Assembly: GCF_004005495.1 (NCBI RefSeq)
Contig: NZ_RZYA01000001.1
Span: 372,001-436,000, forward strand
Source of the DNA: Streptomyces antnestii
Lineage (GTDB): Bacteria > Actinomycetota > Actinomycetes > Streptomycetales > Streptomycetaceae
DNA: 64,000 bases
Reading direction: 5' to 3'
A model generated the notes under the pieces. It was not told where the DNA came from. It searched no databases and saw nothing but the letters and a program-made list of their open reading frames with translations. This document shows, one piece after another, positions 46,010 to 55,375 of this stretch. Positions within the stretch are counted from its first letter, which is position 1. Every line of letters starts with the position of its first letter. A program made the position numbers and the translations under genes.

Positions 46010-48412
46010 ATGGCTCAGAACACACGTACCGTTCCGGCGGGCACGCCCACCGAGGTCACCCAGAACCACGTCAAGGGCGGCGTCGGCGAGTCCACGCTGC
46101 GCCCGGACGGCACCCTGAAGGTCACCGGCGAGTTCGCCTACTCCTCGGACATGTGGCACGAGGACATGCTGTGGGGCCAGATCCTGCGGTCCACCGTCGC
46201 GCACGCCGAGATCGTGTCCATCGACACCTCCGAGGCCCTCGCCATGGACGGCGTCTACGCGGTCCTCACCCACGAGGACCTGCCGGCCGCGAAGAACTAC
46301 GGCATGGAGTTCCAGGACACCCCGGTCCTCGCCTACGGCAAGGTCCGCCACCACGGTGAGCCGGTCGCCCTCGTGGCCGCCGACCACCCGGAGACCGCGC
46401 GCCGCGCCGCCGCGAAGATCGTCGTCGAGTACCGGGAACTTCCCCTCATCACCGACGAGGCCTCGGCGACCGCTCCCGACGCCGTACTCGTCCACGAGAA
46501 CCGCGACGACCACCACTCCGGCCACGTCCCGCACCCGAACATCGTGCACCGCCAGCCGATCATCCGCGGCGACGCCGCCGAGGCGGCCAAGCGCGCCGAT
46601 GTCATCGTCAAGGGCGAGTACACCTTCGGCATGCAGGACCAGGCCTTCCTCGGCCCCGAGTCCGGCCTCGCCGTACCGGCCGAGGACGGCGGCGTCGACC
46701 TGTACGTCGCCACCCAGTGGCTGCACTCGGACCTCAAGCAGATCGCCCCCTGCCTCGGCCTGCCCGAGGACAAGGTCCGCATGACGATGGCCGGTGTCGG
46801 CGGCGCGTTCGGCGGCCGCGAGGACATCTCCATGCAGATCCTCGCCTCCATCCTCGCGCTGCGCACCGGCAAGCCGGTCAAGATGGTCTACAACCGCTAC
46901 GAGTCCTTCTTCGGCCACGTCCACCGGCACCCCGCGAAGCTCTACTACGAGCACGGCGCGACCAGGGACGGCAAGCTCACGCACATGAAGTGCAAGATCG
47001 TGCTCGACGGCGGCGCGTACGCGTCGTCCACGGCCTCGGTCGTCGGCAACGCCGCCTCCCTCTCGGTCGGCCCGTACGTCATCGACGACGTCGAGATCGA
47101 GGCGATCGGCCTCTACAGCAACAACCCGCCCTGCGGCGCCATGCGCGGCTTCGGCGCCGTCCAGGCCTGCTTCGCGTACGAGGCCCAGATGGACAAGCTC
47201 GCGGCGAAGCTGGGCATGGACCCGGTCGAGCTGCGCCAGCTCAACGCCATGGAGCAGGGCACCATCATGCCGACGGGGCAGCTCGTCGACTCGCCCGCGC
47301 CGGTCGCGGAACTGCTGCGCCGCGTCAAGGCCCGCCCGATGCCGCCGGAGCGCCAGTGGGAGAGCTCGGAGGGCTCGGACGTCCGCGCGCTGCCCGGCGG
47401 TCTGTCCAACACCACGCACGGCGAGGGCGTCGTCCGCGGTGTCGGCTACGCGGTCGGCATCAAGAACGTCGGCTTCTCCGAGGGCTTCGACGACTACTCC
47501 ACCGCGAAGATCCGCATGGAGGTCATCAACGGCGAGCCCGTCGCCACGGTCCACACCGCCGCGGCGGAGGTCGGCCAGGGCGGTGTCACGATCCACGCGC
47601 AGATCGCCCGCACCGAGCTCGGCGTCCAGCAGGTCACCATCCACCCCGCCGACACCCAGGTGGGCTCGGCCGGTTCGACCTCCGCGGGCCGCCAGACGTA
47701 CATGACCGGCGGTGCCATCAAGAACTCCTGCGAGATCGTCCGCGAGAAGGTCCTGGAGATCGGCCGGCGCAAGTTCGGCTCGTACCACCCGGCGTGGGCC
47801 ACCGCCGAACTCCTCCTGGAGGGCGGCAAGGTCGTCACCGACGGCGGCGAGGCCCTCGCCACCATCGCGGACGTCCTGGAGGACGAGGCCGTGGAGACCG
47901 AGGAGGTGTGGCGCCACCGCCCCACCCAGGCCTTCGACCTCGTCACCGGCCAGGGCAACGGCCACGTCCAGTACGCCTTCGCCGCGCACCGCGCGGTCGT
48001 TGAGGTGGACACCGAACTCGGCCTGGTCAAGGTCATCGAGCTCGCGGTCGCCCAGGACGTCGGCAAGGCGGTCAACCCGCTGTCCGTCATCGGCCAGATC
48101 CAGGGTGGCACCACCCAGGGCCTGGGCGTCGCGGTCATGGAAGAGATCATCGTGGACCCGAAGACCGCGAAGGTGCGCAACCCCTCCTTCACGGACTACC
48201 TGATCCCGACCATCCTCGACACGCCGACCATCCCGGTCGACTACCTCGAACTCGCCGACCCGAACGCGCCGTACGGCGTGCGCGGCATCGGCGAGGCCCC
48301 GACCCTCTCGTCGACTCCGGCCGTCCTCGCGGCGATCCGGGCCGCGACGGGTCTTGAGCTCAACCGGACGCCGGTACGCCCCGAGCACCTGACGGGCACC
48401 GGCCCCGCGTAA
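46010..48412 (+). CDS. Xanthine dehydrogenase, molybdopterin-binding subunit
   Basis: 800 residues. Ald_Xan_dh_C domain (residues ~35-140) precedes the molybdenum-cofactor domains. GVGGAFGGREDI, AMRGFGAVQACFAYE and EVGQGGVTIHAQIA contact molybdopterin; the catalytic glutamate is in the final GIGEAPTLSSTPAV. It hydroxylates hypoxanthine to xanthine and xanthine to urate. XdhC, encoded downstream, should insert the sulfurated cofactor. Substrate choice is inferred from the PucR regulator and purine permease around it. Confidence 0.9.
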   Translation: MAQNTRTVPAGTPTEVTQNHVKGGVGESTLRPDGTLKVTGEFAYSSDMWHEDMLWGQILRSTVAHAEIVSIDTSEALAMDGVYAVLTHEDLPAAKNYGMEFQDTPVLAYGKVRHHGEPVALVAADHPETARRAAAKIVVEYRELPLITDEASATAPDAVLVHENRDDHHSGHVPHPNIVHRQPIIRGDAAEAAKRADVIVKGEYTFGMQDQAFLGPESGLAVPAEDGGVDLYVATQWLHSDLKQIAPCLGLPEDKVRMTMAGVGGAFGGREDISMQILASILALRTGKPVKMVYNRYESFFGHVHRHPAKLYYEHGATRDGKLTHMKCKIVLDGGAYASSTASVVGNAASLSVGPYVIDDVEIEAIGLYSNNPPCGAMRGFGAVQACFAYEAQMDKLAAKLGMDPVELRQLNAMEQGTIMPTGQLVDSPAPVAELLRRVKARPMPPERQWESSEGSDVRALPGGLSNTTHGEGVVRGVGYAVGIKNVGFSEGFDDYSTAKIRMEVINGEPVATVHTAAAEVGQGGVTIHAQIARTELGVQQVTIHPADTQVGSAGSTSAGRQTYMTGGAIKNSCEIVREKVLEIGRRKFGSYHPAWATAELLLEGGKVVTDGGEALATIADVLEDEAVETEEVWRHRPTQAFDLVTGQGNGHVQYAFAAHRAVVEVDTELGLVKVIELAVAQDVGKAVNPLSVIGQIQGGTTQGLGVAVMEEIIVDPKTAKVRNPSFTDYLIPTILDTPTIPVDYLELADPNAPYGVRGIGEAPTLSSTPAVLAAIRAATGLELNRTPVRPEHLTGTGPA

Positions 48413-48431
48413 CAGCGAGCCCACTCAGATT

Positions 48432-48487
48432 TCCGGACGGTGCGTGCCTCCCAGGAACGTCACACTTCCCAGCCCGCACCGTCCGGA
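48432..48487. terminator. Perfect 13 bp hairpin between xdh operon and permease gene
   Basis: TCCGGACGGTGCG (48432-48444) pairs with CGCACCGTCCGGA (48475-48487) across a 30-base loop, 20 bp after the xdh stop. There is no T-run. It could terminate or stabilise the xdh mRNA, making the permease gene partly independent. Confidence 0.6.
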
Positions 48488-48613
48488 TCTTCCCAGCACC
48501 ATCCCGTTCGTCTCGGGCCGTCCCCCGGGTCGTGCAGCCCACGCACCATCCCAAATCCCGCAATCTTCACCAGTTTTGCGCGGGTGCCCCTGTGAACCTT
48601 GGGAGTAGGCACC

Positions 48614-50071
48614 ATGACCCAGCAGTCTGTGGAGCCGAAGACGGTCGCGGAGGACGCGGGCTCCGGCTCGCGCGTCCCCGCCGGACGGTCTTGGCTCGAC
48701 CGGTACTTTCACATATCCGAACGAGGATCCACCATCCCGCGCGAATTGCGGGGCGGCGTCACGACCTTCATGGCCATGGCGTACATCCTTCTGCTCAACC
48801 CCCTGATCCTGTCCGGCAAGGACGCCGCGGGCGACATGATGGGCCAGAAGGCCCTCATCACCGCCACGGCCTTCGCCGCCGCCTTCACCACGCTCCTGAT
48901 GGGCTTCGTCGGCAAGGTGCCGCTCGCGCTCGCCGCGGGGCTCTCGGTGTCCGGCGTGATCTCCTCGCAGGTCGCCCCGCAGATGACCTGGCCGCAGGCC
49001 ATGGGCATGTGCGTGATGTACGGCGTCGTGATCATGCTCCTGGTCGTCACGGGCCTCCGTGAAATGATCATGAACGCGATCCCGCTCGCCCTCAAGCACG
49101 GCATCACGATGGGCATCGGCCTCTTCATCGCGCTGATCGGCCTCTACAAGGCCGGCTTCGTACAGGTCGGCAAGGCCACCCCGCTCACCCTCGGCGCCAC
49201 CGGCGAACTCTCCGGCTGGCCCGTCCTCCTCTTCGCGGGCACCCTGCTCCTGATCTTCATGCTCCAGGCCCGCAACACCCCCGGCGCGATCCTGATCGGC
49301 ATCGTCACCGGCACCATCGTCGCCGTGATCCTCAACGCGCTCGGCGTGATCGACCCCAAGCAGTGGGCCAACGGCGCCCCCGAACTGCACGGCAGCGCGG
49401 TCTCCACCCCCGACTTCTCGCTCTTCGGGCACGTCGAGTTCGGAGGCTGGGGCAAGGTCGGCGCGATGACCGTCGGCATGATCGTCTTCACCCTGGTGCT
49501 CGCCGGCTTCTTCGACGCGATGGCCACCATCATCGGCGTCGGCACCGAGGCGGAACTCGCCGACGACAAGGGCCGTATGCCGGGCCTGTCCAAGGCCCTG
49601 TTCATCGACGGCGCCGGCGGCGCCATCGGCGGCATCGCGGGCGGCTCCGGCCAGACCGTGTTCGTCGAGTCGGCCACCGGCGTCGGCGAGGGAGCCCGTA
49701 CCGGACTCGCGTCCGCCGTCACCGGACTGTTCTTCGCCGCCTGTCTGTTCTTCACCCCGCTCACCGCGATCGTCCCGCAGGAAGTCGCCTCCGCGGCACT
49801 CGTCGTCATCGGCGCCATGATGATGATGAACGCCCGCCACGTCGACTGGGCCGACCGCGCCACCGCGATCCCGGTCTTCCTGACCGTCGTCCTGATGCCG
49901 TTCACGTACACCATCACCACCGGTGTGGCCGCGGGCGTCGTCTCGTGGGTCGCCATCAAGATCGCCCAGGGCAGGGCGCGGGAGATCGGGGCCTTCATGT
50001 GGGGCCTGACCGTCATCTTCCTCGTGTACTTCGCCCTCAACCCGATCGAGGGCTGGCTCGGCGTCCACTGA
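48614..50071 (+). CDS. NCS2 family purine permease (AzgA/GhxP-like)
   Basis: 485 residues with about 12-14 hydrophobic segments. Family signatures are RGGVTTFMAMAYILLLNPLIL near the N-terminus, GLFIALIGLYKAGFV, and GTEAELADDKGRMPGLSKALFIDGAGGAIGG in the middle. This subfamily imports adenine, guanine or hypoxanthine with protons. Located directly between xanthine dehydrogenase and XdhC, it most likely supplies their substrate. ATG at 48614 with GGGAGTAGG upstream. Confidence 0.88.
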   Translation: MTQQSVEPKTVAEDAGSGSRVPAGRSWLDRYFHISERGSTIPRELRGGVTTFMAMAYILLLNPLILSGKDAAGDMMGQKALITATAFAAAFTTLLMGFVGKVPLALAAGLSVSGVISSQVAPQMTWPQAMGMCVMYGVVIMLLVVTGLREMIMNAIPLALKHGITMGIGLFIALIGLYKAGFVQVGKATPLTLGATGELSGWPVLLFAGTLLLIFMLQARNTPGAILIGIVTGTIVAVILNALGVIDPKQWANGAPELHGSAVSTPDFSLFGHVEFGGWGKVGAMTVGMIVFTLVLAGFFDAMATIIGVGTEAELADDKGRMPGLSKALFIDGAGGAIGGIAGGSGQTVFVESATGVGEGARTGLASAVTGLFFAACLFFTPLTAIVPQEVASAALVVIGAMMMMNARHVDWADRATAIPVFLTVVLMPFTYTITTGVAAGVVSWVAIKIAQGRAREIGAFMWGLTVIFLVYFALNPIEGWLGVH

Positions 50072-50118
50072 GGACCCGCCGCTCGCCCCTCTCCACGCCT
50101 CGCTCAAGGAGACCGAAC

Positions 50119-51279
50119 ATGCTGGACATCGCCGAGGAGCTCGACCAATGGGCCCGGCAGGGACGCGAGTTCGCCGTGGCCACCGTCGTGGCCGTCGGCG
50201 GCAGCGCGCCCCGGCAGCCGGGCGCAGCCCTCGCCGTCGACAGCGAAGGCACCGCGATCGGTTCGGTCTCCGGCGGCTGTGTGGAGGGCGCGGTCTACGC
50301 CCTGTGCCAGCAGGCGCTCGAGGACGGCGAGACCGTGCTCGAACGCTTCGGGTACAGCGATGAGGACGCCTTCGCCGTGGGGCTCACCTGCGGCGGGGTC
50401 ATCGACATCCTCGTCACCCCGGTTCGTGCGGACACCCCGGGACGGGAGGTGTTCGCGGCGGCGCTGTCCGCCGCCGCCCGAGGCAGGGCGGCGGCGGTCG
50501 CGCGCGTCACCGAGGGACCCGCCGAACTCCTGGGCCGAGCGATCCTCGTCCAGGACGGCCCCGACGGCGAGGGCGGATACGAGGGGACCCTCGGAGGCCA
50601 CCCCGAACTGGACCGCACCGCCGCCGGCGAGGCCCGCGCCCTCCTCGACGCCGGACGCACCGCCACCGTCGAGATAGGCGAGAGCGGCTCGCGCTGCGGA
50701 CAGCCCCTCACGATCCTCGTCGAGTCGTCCGTCCCGCCGCCCCGCATGATCGTCTTCGGCGCCATCGACTTCGCGTCGGCGCTCGTCAGGATCGGCAAGT
50801 TCCTCGGCTACCACGTGACGGTGTGCGACGCGCGCCCCGTCTTCGCGACGCCGGCCCGCTTCCCCGACGCCGACGACATCGTCGTGGAATGGCCGCACAG
50901 GTACCTGGAGCGTACGGAGACCGACGCGCGCACCGTCCTGTGCGTCCTCACCCATGACGCCAAGTTCGACATCCCCCTCCTCGAACTCGCGCTGCGCCTG
51001 CCCGTCGCCTACGTCGGCGCGATGGGCTCCCGCCGTACCCACCTCGACCGCAACGAACGCCTGCGGGACGTCGGCGTCACCGAACTCGAACTGGCGCGCC
51101 TGCGCTCACCGATCGGCCTCGACCTGGGCGCCCGCACCCCCGAGGAGACGGCCCTGTCCATCGCCTCGGAGATCGTCGCCAACCGGCGCGGCGGCAGCGG
51201 CGTCTCGCTGACCGGCGCCCACACGCCGATTCACCCCGACGCGGCGGCGCCGTCCGGGCGGCTCGGATCGGTGGCCTGA
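50119..51279 (+). CDS. XdhC/CoxI family molybdenum cofactor chaperone
   Basis: 386 residues. N-terminal XdhC_CoxI domain (FAVATVVAVGGSAPRQPGAALAVD and GSVSGGCVEGAVY) is followed by a Rossmann-like domain (RMIVFGAIDFASALVRIGKFLGYHVTVCDARPVFATPARFPDA) and a C-terminal AYVGAMGSRRTHLDR. It binds and protects the sulfurated cofactor before insertion into the large xanthine dehydrogenase subunit. Cytosolic. AAGGAG precedes the ATG at 50119. The 3' end overlaps the convergent kinase-like gene by 49 bases. Confidence 0.9.
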   Translation: MLDIAEELDQWARQGREFAVATVVAVGGSAPRQPGAALAVDSEGTAIGSVSGGCVEGAVYALCQQALEDGETVLERFGYSDEDAFAVGLTCGGVIDILVTPVRADTPGREVFAAALSAAARGRAAAVARVTEGPAELLGRAILVQDGPDGEGGYEGTLGGHPELDRTAAGEARALLDAGRTATVEIGESGSRCGQPLTILVESSVPPPRMIVFGAIDFASALVRIGKFLGYHVTVCDARPVFATPARFPDADDIVVEWPHRYLERTETDARTVLCVLTHDAKFDIPLLELALRLPVAYVGAMGSRRTHLDRNERLRDVGVTELELARLRSPIGLDLGARTPEETALSIASEIVANRRGGSGVSLTGAHTPIHPDAAAPSGRLGSVA

Positions 51280-53000
51280 CCGAACTCTCCGTTCAGCAGG
51301 GCCTCGTTCAGGGTTTCCAGGAGCTGACTCAGTGTCATGGCAAGGGAACGGTGGGCCAAATCCCGCTGGAACACGGGCTGTTCTTCCCTCAGCTTCGGCT
51401 CGATCACCGCTTCGGTGACACGGCTGAGCTGTCCGAGCACCGCGTCGAGCAGGCCCCGGGTCTCCTGGCTCACGGGGCTCGGCACGGAGCCGACGAGCGC
51501 CGCGAGGTCCTTGCGCCCCTGAGCCGCCGCCCACGCGACAGGCGCGAGGATCTCGGCGGTGAGCGTGCCGGTCGTCTGCTGCCTGACCGCCTCCAGATGG
51601 CCGCCGAACGTCTCACGGAGCGCGACGAGCAGCGCGGGCAGCGGCCCTTCGGTACGGGGGCCGGACGCCACGGGCTCATCGGATGCGGGGGCGTGCGCGG
51701 GGGTGGGGTCAGGGGGCGCCGTCATCTGGGAGGGCACCCTGCCCCAAGCCGTCGGAGCCGTCGCCATTGCCGCCGCCACCACGGTTTCCAGGGCCGGCGG
51801 AGCCTCCCGCGGACCCGCCACGAACACCGACTCACCCGGCTCGTACGCGTCGACCGACCGGAGGTACTCGCCACCCGCCTCCGCCGCGAGCCGGAAGAAC
51901 CACCACCGGTCCCGCGCGTCGTAGCGGGCGCGGGCCGTGAACATGAGGGCGCACGCCTGGAGCGAGAGCAGCCACTGGCCGTGCCACTCGCTCGAAACGG
52001 TGCGCATGCGCAGCCAGCTCTCCGGCGCCGCGCGCACCCTGTCCACCGTCCGGGCAAGCCCCTGCGGGATCAACAGCCCCGGGGTGTCCCGGCCGACGAG
52101 CAGGTCGAGTACGTCGGCGCGGGCGTCTTCCGACAGGTGCGGCAGGAAGTCCGCCACCAGGCACAGCAGCAGATGCGCGGGGTCCCGGGCGAGCAGCGCC
52201 CCCTCGTCGAAGCGCGACAGGTCGATCAGGACGTACTCGTCGACGTTCGCCTCGGGGCTCCTGGGCACCATGACGTTGCCCGGGTGCAGGTCGCCGTGTG
52301 CGCGGCCGCGCATCGGATAGGCGACCGTGTGCTCCGAGAGCGGACAACCGTCGTGTACATGAACCGGGTTGGGGACAGGAGCGGCACCCGGCCGCCCGGT
52401 CCGGATCCAGGGTGTGGCGAGGTCGAGGCCCAGCTCGTCGCGGACCCACACGGGCAGCGGCTCGTCCGGTTCCAGGCGCCGGTCGAGGAGTTCGGCGACG
52501 AAGGCCGCCGCCGTCATCTCGCCGTGCGTCCTCTCGTCCGGGTTCCAGTCGGCCAGCAGTGACCGTGTGATCTCCGCGGCGACGCCGGGCAGCCGCCGCT
52601 GTCGCAGGATCGTGCTGAGGGTGACCATGGTCGCGTCGTTGCCCGCGAAGCCCTGGAACATCAGCCACGAGCCGCCCGCCTCGATCGGATCGTAGAGCTG
52701 CTCCACGAGATGGTCGCGGGGGAACGAGTCATCGCCGTTCGGGACGGACCGTCGCGCCGAGATGAGCCGCCCCGGCTCCATCGAGGCGCCGCCGTCGGGG
52801 GAGCAGAGCTTGATGATCATCCGTCGGTTGGTGTGCTGCGGATCGCTGTCCCGGATGAACACCGAGGCCAGGAGCGCGCCGCTGCCGCCGGTGTCGAGCC
52901 ATTTCAGGGCGGACAGGGGGCGTTGGTTGATCTGCTGCCACTTGTCGAGCGCGTCGGCGGCCTGCGCGCCGAACCTGGTGAAGTGGGGAGAGCGGTCCAT
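51231..53000 (-). CDS. Kinase-fold (aminoglycoside-phosphotransferase-like) protein, function unknown
   Basis: 589 residues. A protein-kinase-like core is visible: a possible ATP lysine K64 in MIIKLCSP, the catalytic-loop motif HGDLHPGN (H235, D237, N242), and a metal-binding D260 in LIDLSRF, so it may be active. The segment FPRDHLVEQLYDPIEAGGSWLMFQ and DWNPDERTHG resemble what has been called ternary-complex-associated domain 9; that assignment is from memory and unchecked. The last ~200 residues are a Pro-rich linker and a helical tail. ATG at 53000; divergent from a membrane protein gene across 85 bp. Not coupled to XdhC despite overlapping its 3' end. Confidence 0.6.
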   Translation of the reverse strand: MDRSPHFTRFGAQAADALDKWQQINQRPLSALKWLDTGGSGALLASVFIRDSDPQHTNRRMIIKLCSPDGGASMEPGRLISARRSVPNGDDSFPRDHLVEQLYDPIEAGGSWLMFQGFAGNDATMVTLSTILRQRRLPGVAAEITRSLLADWNPDERTHGEMTAAAFVAELLDRRLEPDEPLPVWVRDELGLDLATPWIRTGRPGAAPVPNPVHVHDGCPLSEHTVAYPMRGRAHGDLHPGNVMVPRSPEANVDEYVLIDLSRFDEGALLARDPAHLLLCLVADFLPHLSEDARADVLDLLVGRDTPGLLIPQGLARTVDRVRAAPESWLRMRTVSSEWHGQWLLSLQACALMFTARARYDARDRWWFFRLAAEAGGEYLRSVDAYEPGESVFVAGPREAPPALETVVAAAMATAPTAWGRVPSQMTAPPDPTPAHAPASDEPVASGPRTEGPLPALLVALRETFGGHLEAVRQQTTGTLTAEILAPVAWAAAQGRKDLAALVGSVPSPVSQETRGLLDAVLGQLSRVTEAVIEPKLREEQPVFQRDLAHRSLAMTLSQLLETLNEALLNGEFGQATDPSRPDGAAASG

Positions 53001-53085
53001 CAACTCAGTATCCCTACAAGGTCCGCGCGCATGTTCGCCCTCGCGTGATATCTCCTGGGAGGAGCAGGAAAAGGGGTGGGCGAAC

Positions 53086-54558
53086 ATGGCACGTCTCAGG
53101 GGGAGTCGGCGCCCGAGGTGGCGTCCGGTCGCGGGCGACACCGTCGACGCGGCCCGGCTGCGCGAGGAGATCACCGGACACGAGGCGGCGGCCGGGGGTG
53201 TGCTCAGGTTCGAGGGGCTGCGCGTGCGCGGCCCGCTCGACCTCAGCCGCTGCCGCGTCGACGCCGGGCTCGAACTCGTCGACTGCGTCTTCGAAGAGCC
53301 CGTACGGTGCGCCGAACTGACCGTCGCCTCACTGGACCTGACGGGATCGATCCTGCCCGCGCTGCACGCGGCCCGGCTCGCCGTCGACGGTGACCTGCGG
53401 CTTTCCGGCGCGCGGCTCGGCGGCGGAACGCCCGTGCCCCGTCCGCTGGCCGGCCCGCCCGCCGCCGGCGACGGGCCCCGTGTGCCGCGCCGCCTGCCGG
53501 AGGACGCCACGTCGGCCGCACTCGAACTGGCCGACGCGGCGATAGACGGCAACCTCTTCGCCGAACAGCTCACCGTCGCCGACGCGGCCCCCTGGTCCGT
53601 GCTCGCGCCCCGCCTGAACGTGTCCGGCTCGGTCCACGCCCGCGGCCTCACCGCCTCCGGCGCCCTCTATCTGAGGGACGCCCGGATCACCCACGCCCTC
53701 AACCTGAACGGCGCGGACGTCGGCGGCCTCGACGGCACCGGCCTCGCCTGCGGGCGCGGCCTGTACGCGGACTGGGGCTTCCGCAGCGCCGGGCAGGTGC
53801 TCCTGAGGGCCGCCGTGATCGACGGCGTCGTGACGTTCCACGACAGTGTCATCGGCGCACCCGCGGGCGCGCTGCTCCTGAGCCGGCTCCGGGTGCCCCG
53901 GCTCCGCCTCGACCTGCGCGAGGCCCCGGCGGGCGACGTGGTGCTCCAGGACGCCGCCGTCGACGTACTCGTCGACTCCGCCGCCACCTGGCCCGCCCCG
54001 GGCCGTCTCAACCTCCAGGGCTTCACGTACAAGCGCCTCGAAACCGCCGGCCCCGCCACCGGCGCCGACGTCCGCGCCCGCGTCGACTGGCTGACCCGCG
54101 ACCCGAACGCGGGCGCCGGCTCCTTCGAGCAGCTGGCGACGTCGTACGAGGGCGCGGGCGACGAGCGGTCGGCCCGGACCGTGCGGCACGCCAGGGAGCG
54201 CCATGTGCGCCGTCTCGACCGGCTGTCGGGCCGGGCCTGGGGCCTGCTCCAGGACCTGCTGTTCGGCTACGGCTACGCCCCGCGCCGGGCCCTCGTCTGG
54301 CTGCTCTGCCTGGCCGCCGCCGGATCCCTGTGGTTCGCGAACCACGAGCCGCGCGCAGTTGGCGGCTCGGGGCAGCGGGCCTGGGACCCGGTGCTGTACA
54401 GCGTCGACCTGCTCATCCCCGTCGCGAGCCTCGGCTATCGCGGGTCCTGGGATCCGCAGGGCGTGGGCAAGGCCGTCGCCGTCTTCCTCGTCGTCTCCGG
54501 GTGGACCCTGGCGACGGCGGTCCTCGCGGGGGCCCGGCGCGTCATCGGCCGGGGCTGA
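53086..54558 (+). CDS. Membrane protein with beta-helix-like repeats
   Basis: 490 residues. The first ~330 are a succession of short beta-type units (LRFEGLRVRGPLDLSRCRVD, LELVDCVFEEPV, LDLTGSILPALHAARLAVDGDLRLSGARL, LNLNGADVGGLDGTGLACGRGLYADW) of the pentapeptide/bactofilin-like kind, expected to form a solenoid. A helical segment of ~70 residues then precedes two membrane helices near the C-terminus (ALVWLLCLAAAGSLWFA; AVAVFLVVSGWTLATAVLAG). Similar proteins are often labelled membrane-associated oxidoreductase, but no redox motif is visible. GGTGGG lies five bases before the ATG. It is divergent from the kinase-fold gene. Confidence 0.65.
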   Translation: MARLRGSRRPRWRPVAGDTVDAARLREEITGHEAAAGGVLRFEGLRVRGPLDLSRCRVDAGLELVDCVFEEPVRCAELTVASLDLTGSILPALHAARLAVDGDLRLSGARLGGGTPVPRPLAGPPAAGDGPRVPRRLPEDATSAALELADAAIDGNLFAEQLTVADAAPWSVLAPRLNVSGSVHARGLTASGALYLRDARITHALNLNGADVGGLDGTGLACGRGLYADWGFRSAGQVLLRAAVIDGVVTFHDSVIGAPAGALLLSRLRVPRLRLDLREAPAGDVVLQDAAVDVLVDSAATWPAPGRLNLQGFTYKRLETAGPATGADVRARVDWLTRDPNAGAGSFEQLATSYEGAGDERSARTVRHARERHVRRLDRLSGRAWGLLQDLLFGYGYAPRRALVWLLCLAAAGSLWFANHEPRAVGGSGQRAWDPVLYSVDLLIPVASLGYRGSWDPQGVGKAVAVFLVVSGWTLATAVLAGARRVIGRG

Positions 54559-54562
54559 GCCC

Positions 54563-55003
54563 TCAACTTCCGTAGGTGAGCAGCCCGTTGACCGCGCGGG
54601 CGAACATCAGGCGCCCGGCCCGCGCGAGGAGCGGGTCGCAGCGCTCCGGCAGCGGGCGCACACGGATCTCCTCCTGCCACACGATCCGGGACCCCGGGCC
54701 GTGCGGTGCCACCGCGATCTCGGCCCAGCCGGTGACGAACGTGCCGCGCTTCTCCAGGCGGCACCGGCCCGCCGTGGCGCCGTGCGGAGGCTCCCAGGCG
54801 ACGACCTCCATCGGGTCGTCGAAGGCGAACCGTCCGACGCCGGTACGCGGCACGAAGACCGTGCCCTCGCCGGTCGGGGGCGGGGTGGCGAGTCTGACGC
54901 GGGTGAGCGGTACGACGTCCCCGTGCCGCTCCCAGTCCGTCAGACGGCGCCAGGCCTCGGCCGGGGAAAGCGGCGATTCACGGGTGATTCGGAACAGGGC
55001 CAC
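54563..55003 (-). CDS. SRPBCC family protein (START-like fold)
   Basis: 146 residues. LFRITRESPLSPAEAWRRLTDWERHGDVVPLTRV at the N-terminus and the long C-terminal helix (LLARAGRLMFARAVNGLL) fit the polyketide cyclase/START fold, which binds hydrophobic ligands in a deep cavity. It starts with GTG at 55003. It is convergent with the membrane protein gene and its promoter region abuts copy B of the inverted-repeat element (first base nine bases away). Ligand unknown. Confidence 0.8.
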   Translation of the reverse strand: MALFRITRESPLSPAEAWRRLTDWERHGDVVPLTRVRLATPPPTGEGTVFVPRTGVGRFAFDDPMEVVAWEPPHGATAGRCRLEKRGTFVTGWAEIAVAPHGPGSRIVWQEEIRVRPLPERCDPLLARAGRLMFARAVNGLLTYGS

Positions 55004-55011
55004 GGCTGGAT

Positions 55012-55230
55012 CCTAGGGCCTCTCGTTTGGATCATGCCGGGCTCGCGGGGCCTGGCACCGCACCTCGCGGCGTTGTCGTCAGTCGCCTACTCCCCCAGCT
55101 ACCGCTGGGAGGTGCCCCCACCGCGTGGGCTCCTTCCTCCGCCTTGCGATGCACGGCACCAGGCCCCGCTCCCCCCGCGGCGGCAGCCGCACATGACGCC
55201 GTCGGCCTGATCCAAACGAGAGGCCCTAGG
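55012..55230. mobile_element. MITE-like inverted-repeat element (copy B, 219 bp)
   Basis: The terminal 23 bp (55012-55034 and 55208-55230) are perfect inverted repeats, CCTAGGGCCTCTCG outermost. It carries the same three internal modules as copy A at 41324 but in a different order: CACCTCGCGGCGTTGTCG (55061), GCTACCGCTGGGAGGTGCCC (55098), CGCCTTGCGATGCACGGCAC (55140). No coding capacity. Confidence 0.75.
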
Positions 55231-55375
55231 CGCGCCTTCGGTGCGGGGCCTGCCACGCGACGCCGTGTCCTGTACGTGTCACACGTACGTGCGTCCGAAC
55301 TCCCCAGCCCCTACGCTCTGTTGTGCTGATTTGATCATGGAACCCCCATGAACCCCCACACTTCTGGAGCATCAC

